Origin: Competibacter_A sp037045685
GTDB taxonomy: Bacteria; Pseudomonadota; Gammaproteobacteria; Competibacterales; Competibacteraceae
Length of the DNA stretch: 64,000 nucleotides
Assembly (NCBI GenBank): GCA_037045685.1
Contig: JBAOII010000028.1
Coordinates: 1 to 64,000, forward strand
Reading direction: 5' to 3'
Positions within the stretch are counted from its first letter, which is position 1, and each line of letters opens with the position of its first letter. The notes below the pieces were generated by a model that saw only the letters and a list, made by a program, of their open reading frames with translations, ran no database searches and was not told the DNA's origin. The translations under genes were made by a program, and so were the position numbers. Positions 18,111-27,168 of this stretch are shown here, one piece after another.

Positions 18111-21100
18111 ATGCGTCGTTTCCGTCTATCTCCATCATCGGCCGGCCCCCTGCTTGCCGGACTCCTGCTGACCTTGGGCGGCATCTCTCAGGCGATGGCC
18201 CAAGCAGACCCTTCCAACCGTCCTTTATGGCTGCGCCATCCGGCCGTTTCGCCCGACGGGCAACACATCGCGTTCGTGTACGGCGGGCAGATCTGGCGGG
18301 TGCCCGCCGGCGGCGGCGAGGCGGTGGCGCTGACCGGCGCGGAGTTTATCGCGAGCGATCCGGTGTGGTCGCCGGACAGTCAGAGCATCGCTTTCAGCGC
18401 GAATCGGCATGGCAACGCCGATGTGTTCGTCATGTCGGCGAAGGGCGGTGAGATCCGGCGGCTCACCACGCACTCGCAGGCGGACACGCCGCAGGCGTTC
18501 ACGCCGGATGGGAAGTCCGTGCTCTTCACCTCGATGCGCCTCGGCGATCCCAAAGTGGCGTTCGGCGGGCAACTGATGGGCGCCTCGATCCAGCTTTATT
18601 CCATTCCGGCCACGGGTGGGTCGGGAGCGGCTGGTCATTCCCGTTCCGGCGCTCGGTGCCAGCCCCGGCCCGGATGGCCGTTTCATCCTCTACACGAGCC
18701 TGAACGCCCCGGAGAACGAGTGGCGCAAGCACGCGGTCTCGGAAGCCACACGGGACATCTGGGTTTATGACACGACGGCAAAAACGCATCGCCAACTCAC
18801 GACCTGGCGCGGCGAGGATCGCGACGCGGTGTTCAGCGCCGACGGGAAATCGGTCTTCTGGCTCAACGAGCAGTCCGGCAGCTTCAACGTGTGGAAAATG
18901 GCCTTCGAGGGGGATGACGAAGCCGGTGCAGCTCACCGCGCACCAGACGCACCCGGTGCGCTTCCTGAGCCTCACCGCGCAAAACGATCTCGTGTACGGC
19001 TACGACGGCGAAATCTGGAAGCTGGCCCACGACGCGAAGGAGCCGCAGCGGGTCGAGGTACACATCAGCCAGGGTTCGCTGCTCGGCGGCACCTTCTTCG
19101 CGAAGATGAACGAGGAAGTTTCCGAGATCGCCGCCAACCAGGACGGCTCCGAGATCGCCGTCATCGCCCGGGGCGAGGTCTTCGTGGTGGACGCGGCCAG
19201 CGGGCGCACCCGCCGCATCACCAACACGCCGCAGCACGAGCGCAACGTGAGCTTCCGCCCGGATGGCAAAGCCGTGCTCTACGCCTCCGAACGCGATGGC
19301 CGCTACGACGTTTACGAGACGACCATCGACGCGCCGGACGCGACCTCGTTCCAGACGCCGGGCGCTTTGAAGGAAACGCGGCTGACCAACACGCAGACCG
19401 ATATCACCGAGCCGGCCTATTCGCCCGACGGCCAGCGCATCGCCTACCTCGAAGACCGCACCAGCCTCGTGGTGATGGATCTCGCGACCAAGAAGACGGT
19501 CACGGCCATGCCGAAGGGGCTTTCCTATTCCTACACCGATGGCGACCTGCCGTTCGTGTGGTCGCCCGATGGCCGCTGGCTCGCCGCCACCATCGGCTCC
19601 GCTATAACGAGCTTCAACATCGCACTCGTCGATGCCAGCGGCCAGAAGCCGCCGGTGAATGTCACGCGCAGCGGCTTCACATCCGTCGGCCCGCAGTTCT
19701 CCGCCGATGGCAAGGTGCTGCTCTATCTGTCGATGCGCGATGGCTTGCAGACCGCCGACTCGCAAGGCGCGGAGCTGGATGTGTACGCCACCTTCCTCAC
19801 CCAGTCCGCTTACGATGCCGTGGCGCGCTCGTCGGATCGCATCGCGGCTCCATCGGCGGAGCCGAAAAAGACCGACGCCAAACCCGAGGAGAAGAAGGCG
19901 GCGCCCGCGTGGGAACCCGAACTCGACGATCTCTCCGCGCGCACGGTGCGACTCACGCCGTTCTCCTCTGCCTTGCAGTTCTTCAAGCTGACGCCGGACG
20001 GCAAATCGCTGGTCTTCGCCAGCGCGGGAGCCGCCACCGGCTTCGTCGGCTACAAGATCTCGCTGGGCAAGCCGGGCCTCGACGCCGCTGTTCACCAAAG
20101 CGCCGCCCGCCGCGGGCGGCGTCGCCACCGATGGCAATGGCGAGAACGCCTTTTTCCTCGGCGCGGGCGGCATCGAAAGGGTGAACCTGCTCACCGGAGC
20201 CGCCGCCACCCTTCCCTTCACCGCCGAGGTCGCCTACGACTTGCAGGGCGAGATGCGCTGGTTCTTCGAGCACGTCTGGCGCATGACCCAGCAGAAGTTC
20301 TACCGCAAGGACATGGCCGGCGTGGATTGGGCGCGGTATAAAACGGAATACGCGAAACACCTGCCGCACCTGCGCCACGGCGAAGACCTCGCCGAACTGC
20401 TCGGCGAGATGGCGGGCGAGCTGAATTCCTCGCACATGGGCTCTTCGCTATCAGCCGAAGGTCGCCGGTGGCGACGCGACCGCCTCGCTCGGTCTCTACT
20501 ACGATCACGCCCACACCGGCCCCGGCGCGAAGATCGCGGACTATCTGAAAACCGGCCCCGCCGGCCGGGCCGACAGCCTGCTGCGTCCCGGCGCGATCAT
20601 TCTCGCCGTGAACGGCGAGCCGATCCGCGCGGACATGGACATCCACACGCTGCTGAACAAGACCGCCGGCCAACCCGTGCGCCTTTCCGTCCAACCCGCC
20701 AAAGGCGGCGCACCGGTGGACGAGATCGTCACGCCCGAGCCGTTCGCGAACGGCCTCTCCAAAGCGCACGACCGCTGGGTCGCCCAGCGCGCGCAGCTCA
20801 CCGAGGAACTCTCCAAGGGCCGTCTCGGCTACATCTACGTCGGCGAGATGAGCACGAGGAGCTACCAGAGCTTCATCCACAACCTGCGTGGCCGCTGCGC
20901 CGACAAGGAGGCCGTCATCGTGGACATCCGTTTCAACGGCGGCGGCCATCTCTCCGAGCGTCTGATCGCCGATCTCTCCGCCAAGTCCACCGGCAAGAGC
21001 TACGATCGCGAAGGCAACGTCCTCGCCGATCTCCCCGCTTCGCGCTGGACCAAACCCAGCGCCATCCTCGCCAACTCGTGGAGCTATTCCGACGGCAGCC

Positions 21101-21384
21101 TCTTCACCCACTACTACAAGCACGCCAAGCTCGGTCCCTTCGTCGGCGAACCGGTGCCCGGCACCGGCACCGCCGTGTGGTGGATCCAACTGCTGCCCGG
21201 CGGTCGCCTGCAATACGGCATCCCCGAGATCGGCAGCAAATCCGCCGACGGCCGCTTTTACGAAAACACCGAGGACAATCCAGACGTGCTCGTCCGCCGC
21301 AGCCCCGACGCCATCGAGGAAGGCCGGGACGAGCAACTTGAGGCTGCTGTGAACACGATGCTGAAGCAGCTCGATGGCAAATGA
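18111..21384 (+). CDS. Exported tricorn-like protease (S41 family), four frameshifts in this sequence
   Basis: ATG 18111 with GGAGAG upstream and a signal peptide ending AMAQA. About 1085 residues after correction: an N-terminal six-bladed TolB/WD-like propeller (VSPDGQHIAF, VWSPDSQSIAF, FTPDGKSVLF), a second propeller (ERNVSFRPDGKAVLYA, YSPDGQRIAY), the core C1 region (WRMTQQKFYRKDMAGVDW, SSHMGS), a PDZ domain (PGAIILAVNGEPI) and the S41 catalytic domain with DIRFNGGGHLSE and the nucleophile region WSYSDGSLFTHYYK. One-base insertions lie at about 18618, 18918, 20085 and 20445. Tricorn proteases degrade peptides to short products; the signal peptide places this one in the periplasm. The catalytic motifs are intact, so the gene may be functional if the indels are errors. 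Confidence 0.8.
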
Positions 21385-21431
21385 CCTACCTTAATCTTTT
21401 CCCAAACCAACCGACCATGAGCCAATACGCC

Positions 21432-22115
21432 ATGAAAAAACCCAAACTCATCCTTAGCGGCTTCGGCCTGCTCGCTCTCGGCCTCTCGGGCTGCGCCACG
21501 ACCTCAACCGATACCGGCTATGACTCCGGTTACCGAAGCGGGGGCACGTCCCACTCGCCCGGGTCCTACTCGTCGAACGCGACCCATGCCGGCATCCCCC
21601 TGCTCAACGTCTCTTGTACCGACAAGTACGAAGTCCATGCCGACCAAGGGGGTCCCGTCTTCATCAACGGCAAGGAAACCCGGCTCAAAAAGGTCAACGA
21701 TAACTACTACGAAGCCACGGGTTCGGGCATCACCGTCTCCATCGCCATCAATCCAGACGGTTCGCCAACCGTGTCGTACACCGGCCAGCACGGCATTAAC
21801 GGCGTTTGCCAGGCTTCGCAATCGGGCGGCGCATCGGGCAAAGAATCGAGTTCGAGGGGCGGATCATCCGCGTCCTCGGCCCCGATGGCGCCGGGCGACA
21901 TGGCGAACTACTGCCGCGGTGAAGCCGCAGGCCAATTCGCGACCAAACCGGCCTACATCAATACCGGTAAGCCGACTCGCGTGAAAGGTGAAGGTTATGC
22001 GGTCAAGGGAACCGCCGACCTCGGCAACCAAGGCAAAAAACCCTTCCAATGCGATTTTGACCAGAGCGGCAAGTTCCTGCATTTCAAATCCCTCGTGAAC
22101 GAGGGTCGGCTGTAA
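21432..22115 (+). CDS. Two-domain exported lipoprotein
   Basis: 227 residues from ATG 21432 (MKKPKL), with the lipobox ending GLSGC. A Ser/Gly-rich linker leads to domain 1 (NVSCTDKYEVHADQGG, FINGKETRLKKVNDNYYEA, VSYTGQHGINGVC) and, after a second Ser/Gly linker, domain 2 (ANYCRGEAAGQFATKPAY ... GKKPFQCDFDQSGKFLHF). Domain 2 is the same module as the whole mature protein at 23791, and a relic of domain 1 lies at 8768. It follows the tricorn stop by 47 nt and may be cotranscribed. Function unknown. Confidence 0.75.
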   Translation: MKKPKLILSGFGLLALGLSGCATTSTDTGYDSGYRSGGTSHSPGSYSSNATHAGIPLLNVSCTDKYEVHADQGGPVFINGKETRLKKVNDNYYEATGSGITVSIAINPDGSPTVSYTGQHGINGVCQASQSGGASGKESSSRGGSSASSAPMAPGDMANYCRGEAAGQFATKPAYINTGKPTRVKGEGYAVKGTADLGNQGKKPFQCDFDQSGKFLHFKSLVNEGRL

Positions 22116-22171
22116 CCGGGCAGGCCAAAACCGAGAACCAGCGCGTCAGGCTGGTCCGCCGGCAACCGTTC

Positions 22172-22275
22172 ACTCCCCTCGCCCGCTTGCGGGAGAGGGG
22201 TTAGGGTGAGGGCTTCGGATTCAAAGACTTACCCCCTCACCCTAACCCTCTCCCCCTTGACAGGGGGAGAGGGGA
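22172..22275 (+). repeat. Large inverted intergenic repeat
   Basis: The left half holds GGGAGAGGGGTTAGGGTGAGG and the right half its reverse complement CCTCACCCTAACCCTCTCCC, each with its own small hairpin. Together they form a cruciform-prone element of about 100 bp. The motif resembles the single unit at 1745-1789. It is inserted directly before a relic of a tricorn C terminus, so it may mark a past rearrangement point. Confidence 0.75.
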
Positions 22276-22284
22276 CTGAATGAT

Positions 22285-22414
22285 TACGTCCGCCGCAGTC
22301 CCGACGCCATCGAGGAAGGTCGCGACTTGCAGCTCGAACGCGCAGATCGAACACCTGCTCGGGCAACTCGGCGGACCCGGGATGAAAAAACAGACGCGAA
22401 TCCATGACGAATAA
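22285..22414 (+). pseudogene. Relic of a second tricorn C terminus
   Basis: YVRRSPDAIEEGRDLQLE and, after a one-base correction, AQIEHLLGQLGG followed by a stop at 22412-22414. The first part matches the end of the gene at 18111 (VRRSPDAIEEGRDEQLEAA), but the last residues differ, so it derives from a divergent paralogue and not from a simple local duplication. There is no upstream coding sequence; it abuts the palindromic repeat. Confidence 0.7.
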
Positions 22415-22464
22415 CGCCCGCCGTTAACGGCGGATTCCTTATATTTGTACCGAGGAGTTTATTT

Positions 22465-23106
22465 ATGCAGCACCGTGTGATCGGCTATTCGTTGGGAGCG
22501 CTCGCCGCCGCTTTCCTGCTGGCGCCCGCCGCCCGCGCCCAGGACCCGGCACCGGGTCTGCAAGATCTGGTCGGGGCGCGCGGCAGCAGCGGCGAACAGG
22601 TTCTCCAAGATCGCGGCTATAAGTTCGTCACGGGAGAAAAGTCGGGCGGCGCCAGTTACACGTACTGGCGCAATACCCGCACCGGGCAGTGCATCGTCGT
22701 GCATACCGCCAATGGTCGCTACGAGTCATTGGTCAAGGCGCTAGATACGAGTTGCCGGGGCGATGCATCCGATGCCGCGCCCGCAAAGGGGCGGGGCGCG
22801 CAAAGCGGCCGCTTCGCCACCGTGTGCGGCGCGACGGTCGAGGGCAAGCCCTATCGCTACAAGTGCACGGTGGAAGGCGCCCCGCCGGGAGGGCCGGGCA
22901 AGACCGTGGTCCGGTATCCCGACCAGACCATCACCCTGAACTGGCGCGGTCCCAGACGGGGTAGCGTCACCTTCGAAGGCATGAAACCCCAGCAGGCGAG
23001 ATTCAGCACCGCCGAAGGCACCACCCAGTTCATCTTCGAGGGCAAAACCTATTTCTACGTGTCCGACCGAGGCGCGGCAGAGATGGAGGTCAAGAATTTC
23101 CGTTAA
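22465..23106 (+). CDS. Exported two-module protein, copy B, intact
   Basis: 213 residues. GAGGAG stands upstream of ATG 22465; the signal peptide LGALAAAFLLAPAARAQ ends in ARAQ. Module 1 is SSGEQVLQDRGYKFVTG ... TYWRNTRTGQCIVVHTANG with a cysteine pair, and module 2 is GRFATVCGATVEGKPYRYKC ... RRGSVTFEGMKPQQARFS ... GKTYFYVSDRG. Module 1 also occurs as the C-terminal part of the protein at 7819. The frame is intact, so this copy defines the protein. Probably periplasmic; no known function. Confidence 0.78.
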   Translation: MQHRVIGYSLGALAAAFLLAPAARAQDPAPGLQDLVGARGSSGEQVLQDRGYKFVTGEKSGGASYTYWRNTRTGQCIVVHTANGRYESLVKALDTSCRGDASDAAPAKGRGAQSGRFATVCGATVEGKPYRYKCTVEGAPPGGPGKTVVRYPDQTITLNWRGPRRGSVTFEGMKPQQARFSTAEGTTQFIFEGKTYFYVSDRGAAEMEVKNFR

Positions 23107-23223
23107 GGCGCGAGGGCCGCGCGAGCGCGCGGTCACCGCACCGGAATTGATGGCCGGCGGCGAAAGCCGGAACACGCCGCCGCCGGTCTTTCTGTACCCC
23201 AGACACCGAGAGGAGATCACACC

Positions 23224-23474
23224 GTGGACGTGCAAAGCTTGGTCATTTTCCTGGCTATCGGCGCCGTCGCCGGCTGGCTCGCCGGCCTGATCATGAAGGG
23301 GGCGGCTTCGGCCTGCTCGGCAATATCGTCGTCGGCATCATCGGCGCGGTGGTCGGCGGGTTCTTGTTCGGGCTGCTGGGACTGTCCGCCGGCGGCTTGA
23401 TCGGTTCGATCATGACCGCCACGGTCGGCGCCGTCGTGCTGCTGTTTCTGATCGGTTTGATCAAAAAAGCTTAA
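23224..23474 (+). CDS. GlsB/YeaQ family small membrane protein (copy B), frame lost by one G
   Basis: GTG 23224 starts the same protein as at 10029 (DVQSLVIFLAIGAVAGWLAG). The G-run at 23297-23302 is one base shorter than needed, so the frame is lost after LIMKG and regained only by restoring a G; the rest (GLLGLSAGGLIGSIMTAT ... LIGLIKKA) is conserved to the stop at 23474. A homopolymer sequencing error or a true null are both possible. It ends the duplicated block in the same order as copy A. Confidence 0.7.
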
Positions 23475-23494
23475 ATCTTTCGGAGTATCGACCC

Positions 23495-23725
23495 ATGAGC
23501 GATCCCAAAATTGACAAGGCCAAGGGCCAGATCAAAGAAGTGGTGGGCAAGATCACCGGCGACAAGCAACTGGAAACCGAGGGTCAGGTCGAGCAAGCCG
23601 GCGCCACGGTGCGGGAAAAAGCGGCCGTGATCAAATCCGGCGTGGCCGAAGCGGTCGGCAACGCCGTCGAGCGTGCAGGTTCGGTCGCCGAACACATCAA
23701 AGACAAGCTGACCGGCAAAGGCTGA
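23495..23725 (+). CDS. CsbD family stress protein
   Basis: 76 residues, charged and without a signal peptide. The family motif is KGQIKEVVGKITGDKQLETEG near the N terminus, followed by QVEQAGATVREK. CsbD-like proteins are small general-stress proteins of unknown mechanism. It starts 20 nt after the YeaQ-like gene; YeaQ and CsbD families are often neighbours in stress-induced operons. The only clearly cytosolic product in this run. Confidence 0.88.
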   Translation: MSDPKIDKAKGQIKEVVGKITGDKQLETEGQVEQAGATVREKAAVIKSGVAEAVGNAVERAGSVAEHIKDKLTGKG

Positions 23726-23790
23726 AGCCGCGCTCGGGCCGGATAGCCCTCCCATCGACATTTAGCTTTCAAAAAATGGGGAAAAGTATC

Positions 23791-24081
23791 ATGAAGCACC
23801 TGGTTTCGACCGCCGCGCTCGCGCTGGTTTCGACCGCCGCGCTCGCCGCTCCGGTGGCGCCCGGCAACATGCCGGCTTATTGTCGCGGCGAGGCATCGAG
23901 CCAATTCGGGACCAAGCCGATGTACATCAAAACCGGCAAGTTGGTCCGCTCGAAGAGCGGCTACAGCGTCAAGGGCACCGCCGACCTCGGCGACCAGGGC
24001 AAGAAACCCTTTCAGTGCGACTACGACAAGAAGGGGAACTTTCTGCACCTGAAATCGCTGGTGGACGAGGGCCGGCTGTAA
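23791..24081 (+). CDS. Small exported Cys protein (single module)
   Basis: 96 residues from ATG 23791 (ATG 23776 in frame is an alternative). The signal peptide contains an exact tandem repeat VSTAALA-L-VSTAALA, encoded by a direct DNA repeat. The mature part (PAYCRGEASSQFGTKPMY ... KKPFQCDYDKKGNFLHLKSL) is the same domain as the C-terminal half of the lipoprotein at 21432, with two cysteines and the 'FxC(D)YD..G' pattern seen in domain 2 of the 7819 and 17095 proteins. Function unknown. Confidence 0.75.
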   Translation: MKHLVSTAALALVSTAALAAPVAPGNMPAYCRGEASSQFGTKPMYIKTGKLVRSKSGYSVKGTADLGDQGKKPFQCDYDKKGNFLHLKSLVDEGRL

Positions 24082-24245
24082 TCCCCGTTCGCCGGGGAAC
24101 GCTCAACCCATCGCGGACGCTCTGCGCGCGTGGCGGGCGATTTTCCGGCGACCCTGGCCGGCGACTCGGTTCTCGAATTCGAGCCGCCGGCCCCACGCGC
24201 GAGTCATCGAACCGCGAAATCCACTTTTATTCGGAGAGCACCACC

Positions 24246-24611
24246 ATGCGAGACGCGATCTGGCTGCCGGTTGCGGCATTGGCGTTGGCGCTGAGCGCGG
24301 GCGCGGCGTCGGCGGACGCGGACGGCCCGGACTTTTTCGAGGTGAGGGATGTCGCGCGGAACGACACCCTCAGCATCCGGGCGAAGCCGAACCCGCGCGC
24401 CGCCAAGGTCGGCGAGATCCCGCCCGACGGCACCTGCATCCGCAACCTCGGCTGCCGGGGCGGCCTGACCTTTCAGGAGTTCACCGAGCTGTCGCCGGCG
24501 GCGCGGAAGAAGCGCGAGCGGGAGAATCCCCGCTGGTGCAAAGTAGAGTACCGGGGCGTCACCGGCTGGGTCGCCGGGCGCTATTTGGGCGAGGGTGACT
24601 GCCAGCGTTGA
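24246..24611 (+). CDS. Exported bacterial SH3-like protein
   Basis: 121 residues from ATG 24246 with GGAG upstream. Signal peptide LPVAALALALSAGAASADA. The mature part reads as one SH3b fold: FFEVRDVARNDTLSIRAKPN, KVGEIPPDGTCIRNLGCRGG, WCKVEYRGVTGWVAGRYL. SH3b domains bind cell-wall peptides or mediate exported protein contacts. A damaged second copy of its central part lies at 25520-25665. It is the last gene of the + strand exported-protein run. Confidence 0.8.
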   Translation: MRDAIWLPVAALALALSAGAASADADGPDFFEVRDVARNDTLSIRAKPNPRAAKVGEIPPDGTCIRNLGCRGGLTFQEFTELSPAARKKRERENPRWCKVEYRGVTGWVAGRYLGEGDCQR

Positions 24612-24716
24612 ATCGAGCGAGAAGCGGTTTGATTTTGGAGCCATCGCCATGAAACCCGCAGGACGGATCGCGGTTTTTGATCGCGTCCGAGGACAAGCCA
24701 TGGCGGAGCGTCCCGA

Positions 24717-25304
24717 TCACTCTTCGGCCGGTTCCCATAACGCGCCCAGTTCCAGCCCGATCTCCTGGAACGGTTCCACGCTGACGATCGCTTGGTCCTG
24801 AAACTGCCCGATCACCGTCCAGCGACCCTCATGAAGCGCGAAGGCCTCCAGGGTCTGGGCCAGCGGATCGACCAGCCACAGATACGGGACGCCATAGCGG
24901 GCGTAAACCGGCATTTTGGTCATCCGATCCGTGCGGGCGGTGGAAGGCGACAGAATTTCGCAGACCCAGTCCGGAGCGACTTCGATCCGATGGTCGGGAG
25001 GCAGGCGCGGCATCCGGTCCCGCCGCCAACCGGCCAGATCGGGAACCAGCACTTCCGCGTCGCGAACGAAGTGGATCTCGGGTTCGACCAGAATCCACCA
25101 ACCGCCCGGCCCGCCCCGCCCACGGTGGTAGGCGCTGCCGATGTCCATCGCCAGTCCCGACTCGGCCAGGGCATGTCGGGTGGTCGGTCGGGGTTGGGCG
25201 TAGAGCCGACCGCCGATAATCTCGCCGGTCAGATTTTCCGGCAAGGCTTCCAGTTGACCGTATAAATCATCCACACGGGGATCTGTCTTCAGCGCCGAGG
25301 GCAT
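24717..25304 (-). CDS. Uma2 family protein (PD-(D/E)XK nuclease fold)
   Basis: 195 residues. The Uma2/DUF820 layout is visible: EEAL-like N terminus with GEIIGGRLYA, EPEIHFVRDAEVLVPDLAGW, WVCEILSPSTARTDR, and MPVYARYGVPYLWLVDP. The PD-(D/E)XK-like acidic residues fall in VPDLAGW and CEILSPST. The family is a putative restriction-type endonuclease, abundant in cyanobacteria and some proteobacteria, with no settled role. It stands alone on the minus strand at the edge of the exported-protein island. Confidence 0.85.
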   Translation of the reverse strand: MPSALKTDPRVDDLYGQLEALPENLTGEIIGGRLYAQPRPTTRHALAESGLAMDIGSAYHRGRGGPGGWWILVEPEIHFVRDAEVLVPDLAGWRRDRMPRLPPDHRIEVAPDWVCEILSPSTARTDRMTKMPVYARYGVPYLWLVDPLAQTLEAFALHEGRWTVIGQFQDQAIVSVEPFQEIGLELGALWEPAEE

Positions 25305-25464
25305 GAGAACCTCCAGTCGGATCGGGGTTGTCGCCGACCGTTTCGCGCGGAAAGAAGCGACCTGTTCTTCAACGGCGCAGAATCAGCTTCGCTTCCAATC
25401 GCGGCGAAACCGGGGGGGCACTTCGCAATACGGTTGTATAAACAGAGCGTAGGCGCAACGCGGT

Positions 25465-25900
25465 ATGACGGTCAACGCATCCGGCCGCTTCCGAGGCGCG
25501 ACCGGCCCAGATGGGCCAGAGATCCGCAACCTGGGCTGGCGGGGCGGCCTGACCTTTCAGGAGCTCACCGAGCTGTCGCCGGCGGCGCGGAAGCAGCGCG
25601 AGCGGGAGAATCCCCGCTGGTGCAGGGTAGAATACCGGGGTGTCACCTGGGCCGGCGCACGCCCAAGCGGCGACTTTCTCCATCATCCAGGACTTCCACG
25701 GCGCCACGGCGCCCGGCTGGGTACTTCGGGCACAGCGGCGCTGACCGCGACCACCGAGGGTGCGGGCAATGGCTGGCTGCGCCTCACCAGCGCGAGTGGA
25801 CGCAACGTATACGAAATTGAATTTTGTCACGAAGGGAAGAGGCCGGGAACGGAACGGAACGGTCGCCGCCAGCCGATTTTCGAGGATCAGAGTACCGAGT
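25465..25900 (+). pseudogene. Chimeric debris: SH3 fragment joined to a lectin-like fragment
   Basis: From about 25520 the reading IRNLGWRGGLTFQELTELSP ... NPRWCRVEYRGVTW repeats the centre of the SH3 protein at 24246, with substitutions and no signal peptide. It is followed, across frames, by DFHGATAPGWVL and TATTEGAGNGWLRLTSASG, the typical opening of a laminin-G/concanavalin-like exported domain. No start, stop or single frame joins them. The rest of 25305-25939 shows no gene. Probably two gene relics brought together by recombination. Confidence 0.5.
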
Positions 25901-25939
25901 CCCCCTCCCAAAAGGAGAGGGACGATTTGGCACGATCTC

Positions 25940-27160
25940 TCAGCGACGCGGACCGGCCACCACTTTATCGTCGTGCAGCTTGGAAATTTCGTGGTCGCTC
26001 AGGCCCAGAATCCCCGACAGGATTTCATCGGTGTGCTCGCCCAGCACTGCGGCCCGCTCGGGCGGAGAACGCTCGAATTCGCCGAACTCGAACGGGGAGC
26101 CGGGAACCAGATAATCCCCGATCCCCGGCTGTTCGATCATGTCGAACATCGGATGCCGCGTCGAAAGGTCGGGATCTTCCCGAACCGCTTGCTTGAAGGT
26201 GCGAAACACCGACCAAGTGACGCCGTTGTCGTCGAAGGGCTTGGCGAAATCCTCCACCTTCCTCGCCCGGAACCAGGGCGCCAGCAGCGCGGTAATTTCC
26301 TCACGCGCCTTGAAGCGGTCGCCTTCCCGGTTCAAATCCAGGCCCAGGCGCTGGCCCAAGGCGTCGAATTCCGGCTTCAATCCCGTGACCGCGCACACCC
26401 CGTCCCACTGCCGCCGGGTCAGGCCCACCAGCATCACTCTCCGGCCATCGGCGGTATCGAACTCGTTGCCGTAAGCGCCGTACAGATAGTTGCCGTACTT
26501 GGGGCGGTCGAAGTCGTTGACCATCACCTCCCCGATGATCCCCAGATTGCCCAGCATGGCGAGCGCCACATCCTTCAGGGCGATTTCCACCGACTGCCCC
26601 TGCCCGGTCAGCCGGCGATGGCGTTCCGCCGCCAGCAGGCCGAGAGCGGCCATCTGGCCGGTGATGCAATCCCACGCCGGCAGAACATGACAGACCGGGT
26701 CGCTGGAACCTTCCGGCCCCGTGGCGTGGGGAAAGCCGACGCCGGGATTGATCGTGTAATCGACCGCCGGCCCCCCGTCGCGGGTGCCCAGCACGGTCAG
26801 CATGATCAAATCTTCCCGGTGTTGCTTCAGGTGCTCGTAGTCCATCCAGCCCCGGACCCGGAGATTGGTCAGAAAAATGCCGGCATCGGGTCCCGGCGCG
26901 CAGATCAGTCGGGTCACGATCTCTTGGCCGCGCGGGGTGCTCACGTCCACGGCGAGGGAGCGCTTGCCCTTGTTCAAGCCCGCCCAGAACAGGCTTTTGT
27001 TGTCGTGAGTGACCGGCCAGCGGTGATAGTCGAGCCCGCCCCGAATGCGGTCGAAGCGGATGACTTCCGCGCCCATTTGCGCCAGCGTCATCCCCGCCAG
27101 GGGCGCCGCCACGAACGCGGTGCCCTCGACCACCCGCAAACCTTCCAAAATTTTTGCCAT
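25940..27160 (-). CDS. mct: Mesaconyl-CoA C1-C4 CoA transferase (family III CoA-transferase)
   Basis: 406 residues from ATG 27160. Strong resemblance along its length to Chloroflexus Mct: LRVVEGTAFVAAPLAGMTLAQ, NKGKRSLAVDV, HVLPAWDCITGQMAALGLLA, GNYLYGAYG, PGIGDYLVPGSP, LGEHTDEIL. The Asp in LPAWD is the expected catalytic residue that forms the acyl-enzyme anhydride. Mct moves CoA within mesaconyl-CoA from C1 to C4 in the second half of the 3-hydroxypropionate bi-cycle. It lies 8 nt after mcl, itself 4 nt after meh, on the same strand: a tight meh-mcl-mct operon. Name from memory of the family, not a search. Confidence 0.85.
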   Translation of the reverse strand: MAKILEGLRVVEGTAFVAAPLAGMTLAQMGAEVIRFDRIRGGLDYHRWPVTHDNKSLFWAGLNKGKRSLAVDVSTPRGQEIVTRLICAPGPDAGIFLTNLRVRGWMDYEHLKQHREDLIMLTVLGTRDGGPAVDYTINPGVGFPHATGPEGSSDPVCHVLPAWDCITGQMAALGLLAAERHRRLTGQGQSVEIALKDVALAMLGNLGIIGEVMVNDFDRPKYGNYLYGAYGNEFDTADGRRVMLVGLTRRQWDGVCAVTGLKPEFDALGQRLGLDLNREGDRFKAREEITALLAPWFRARKVEDFAKPFDDNGVTWSVFRTFKQAVREDPDLSTRHPMFDMIEQPGIGDYLVPGSPFEFGEFERSPPERAAVLGEHTDEILSGILGLSDHEISKLHDDKVVAGPRR

Positions 27161-27168
27161 AAATGCTC

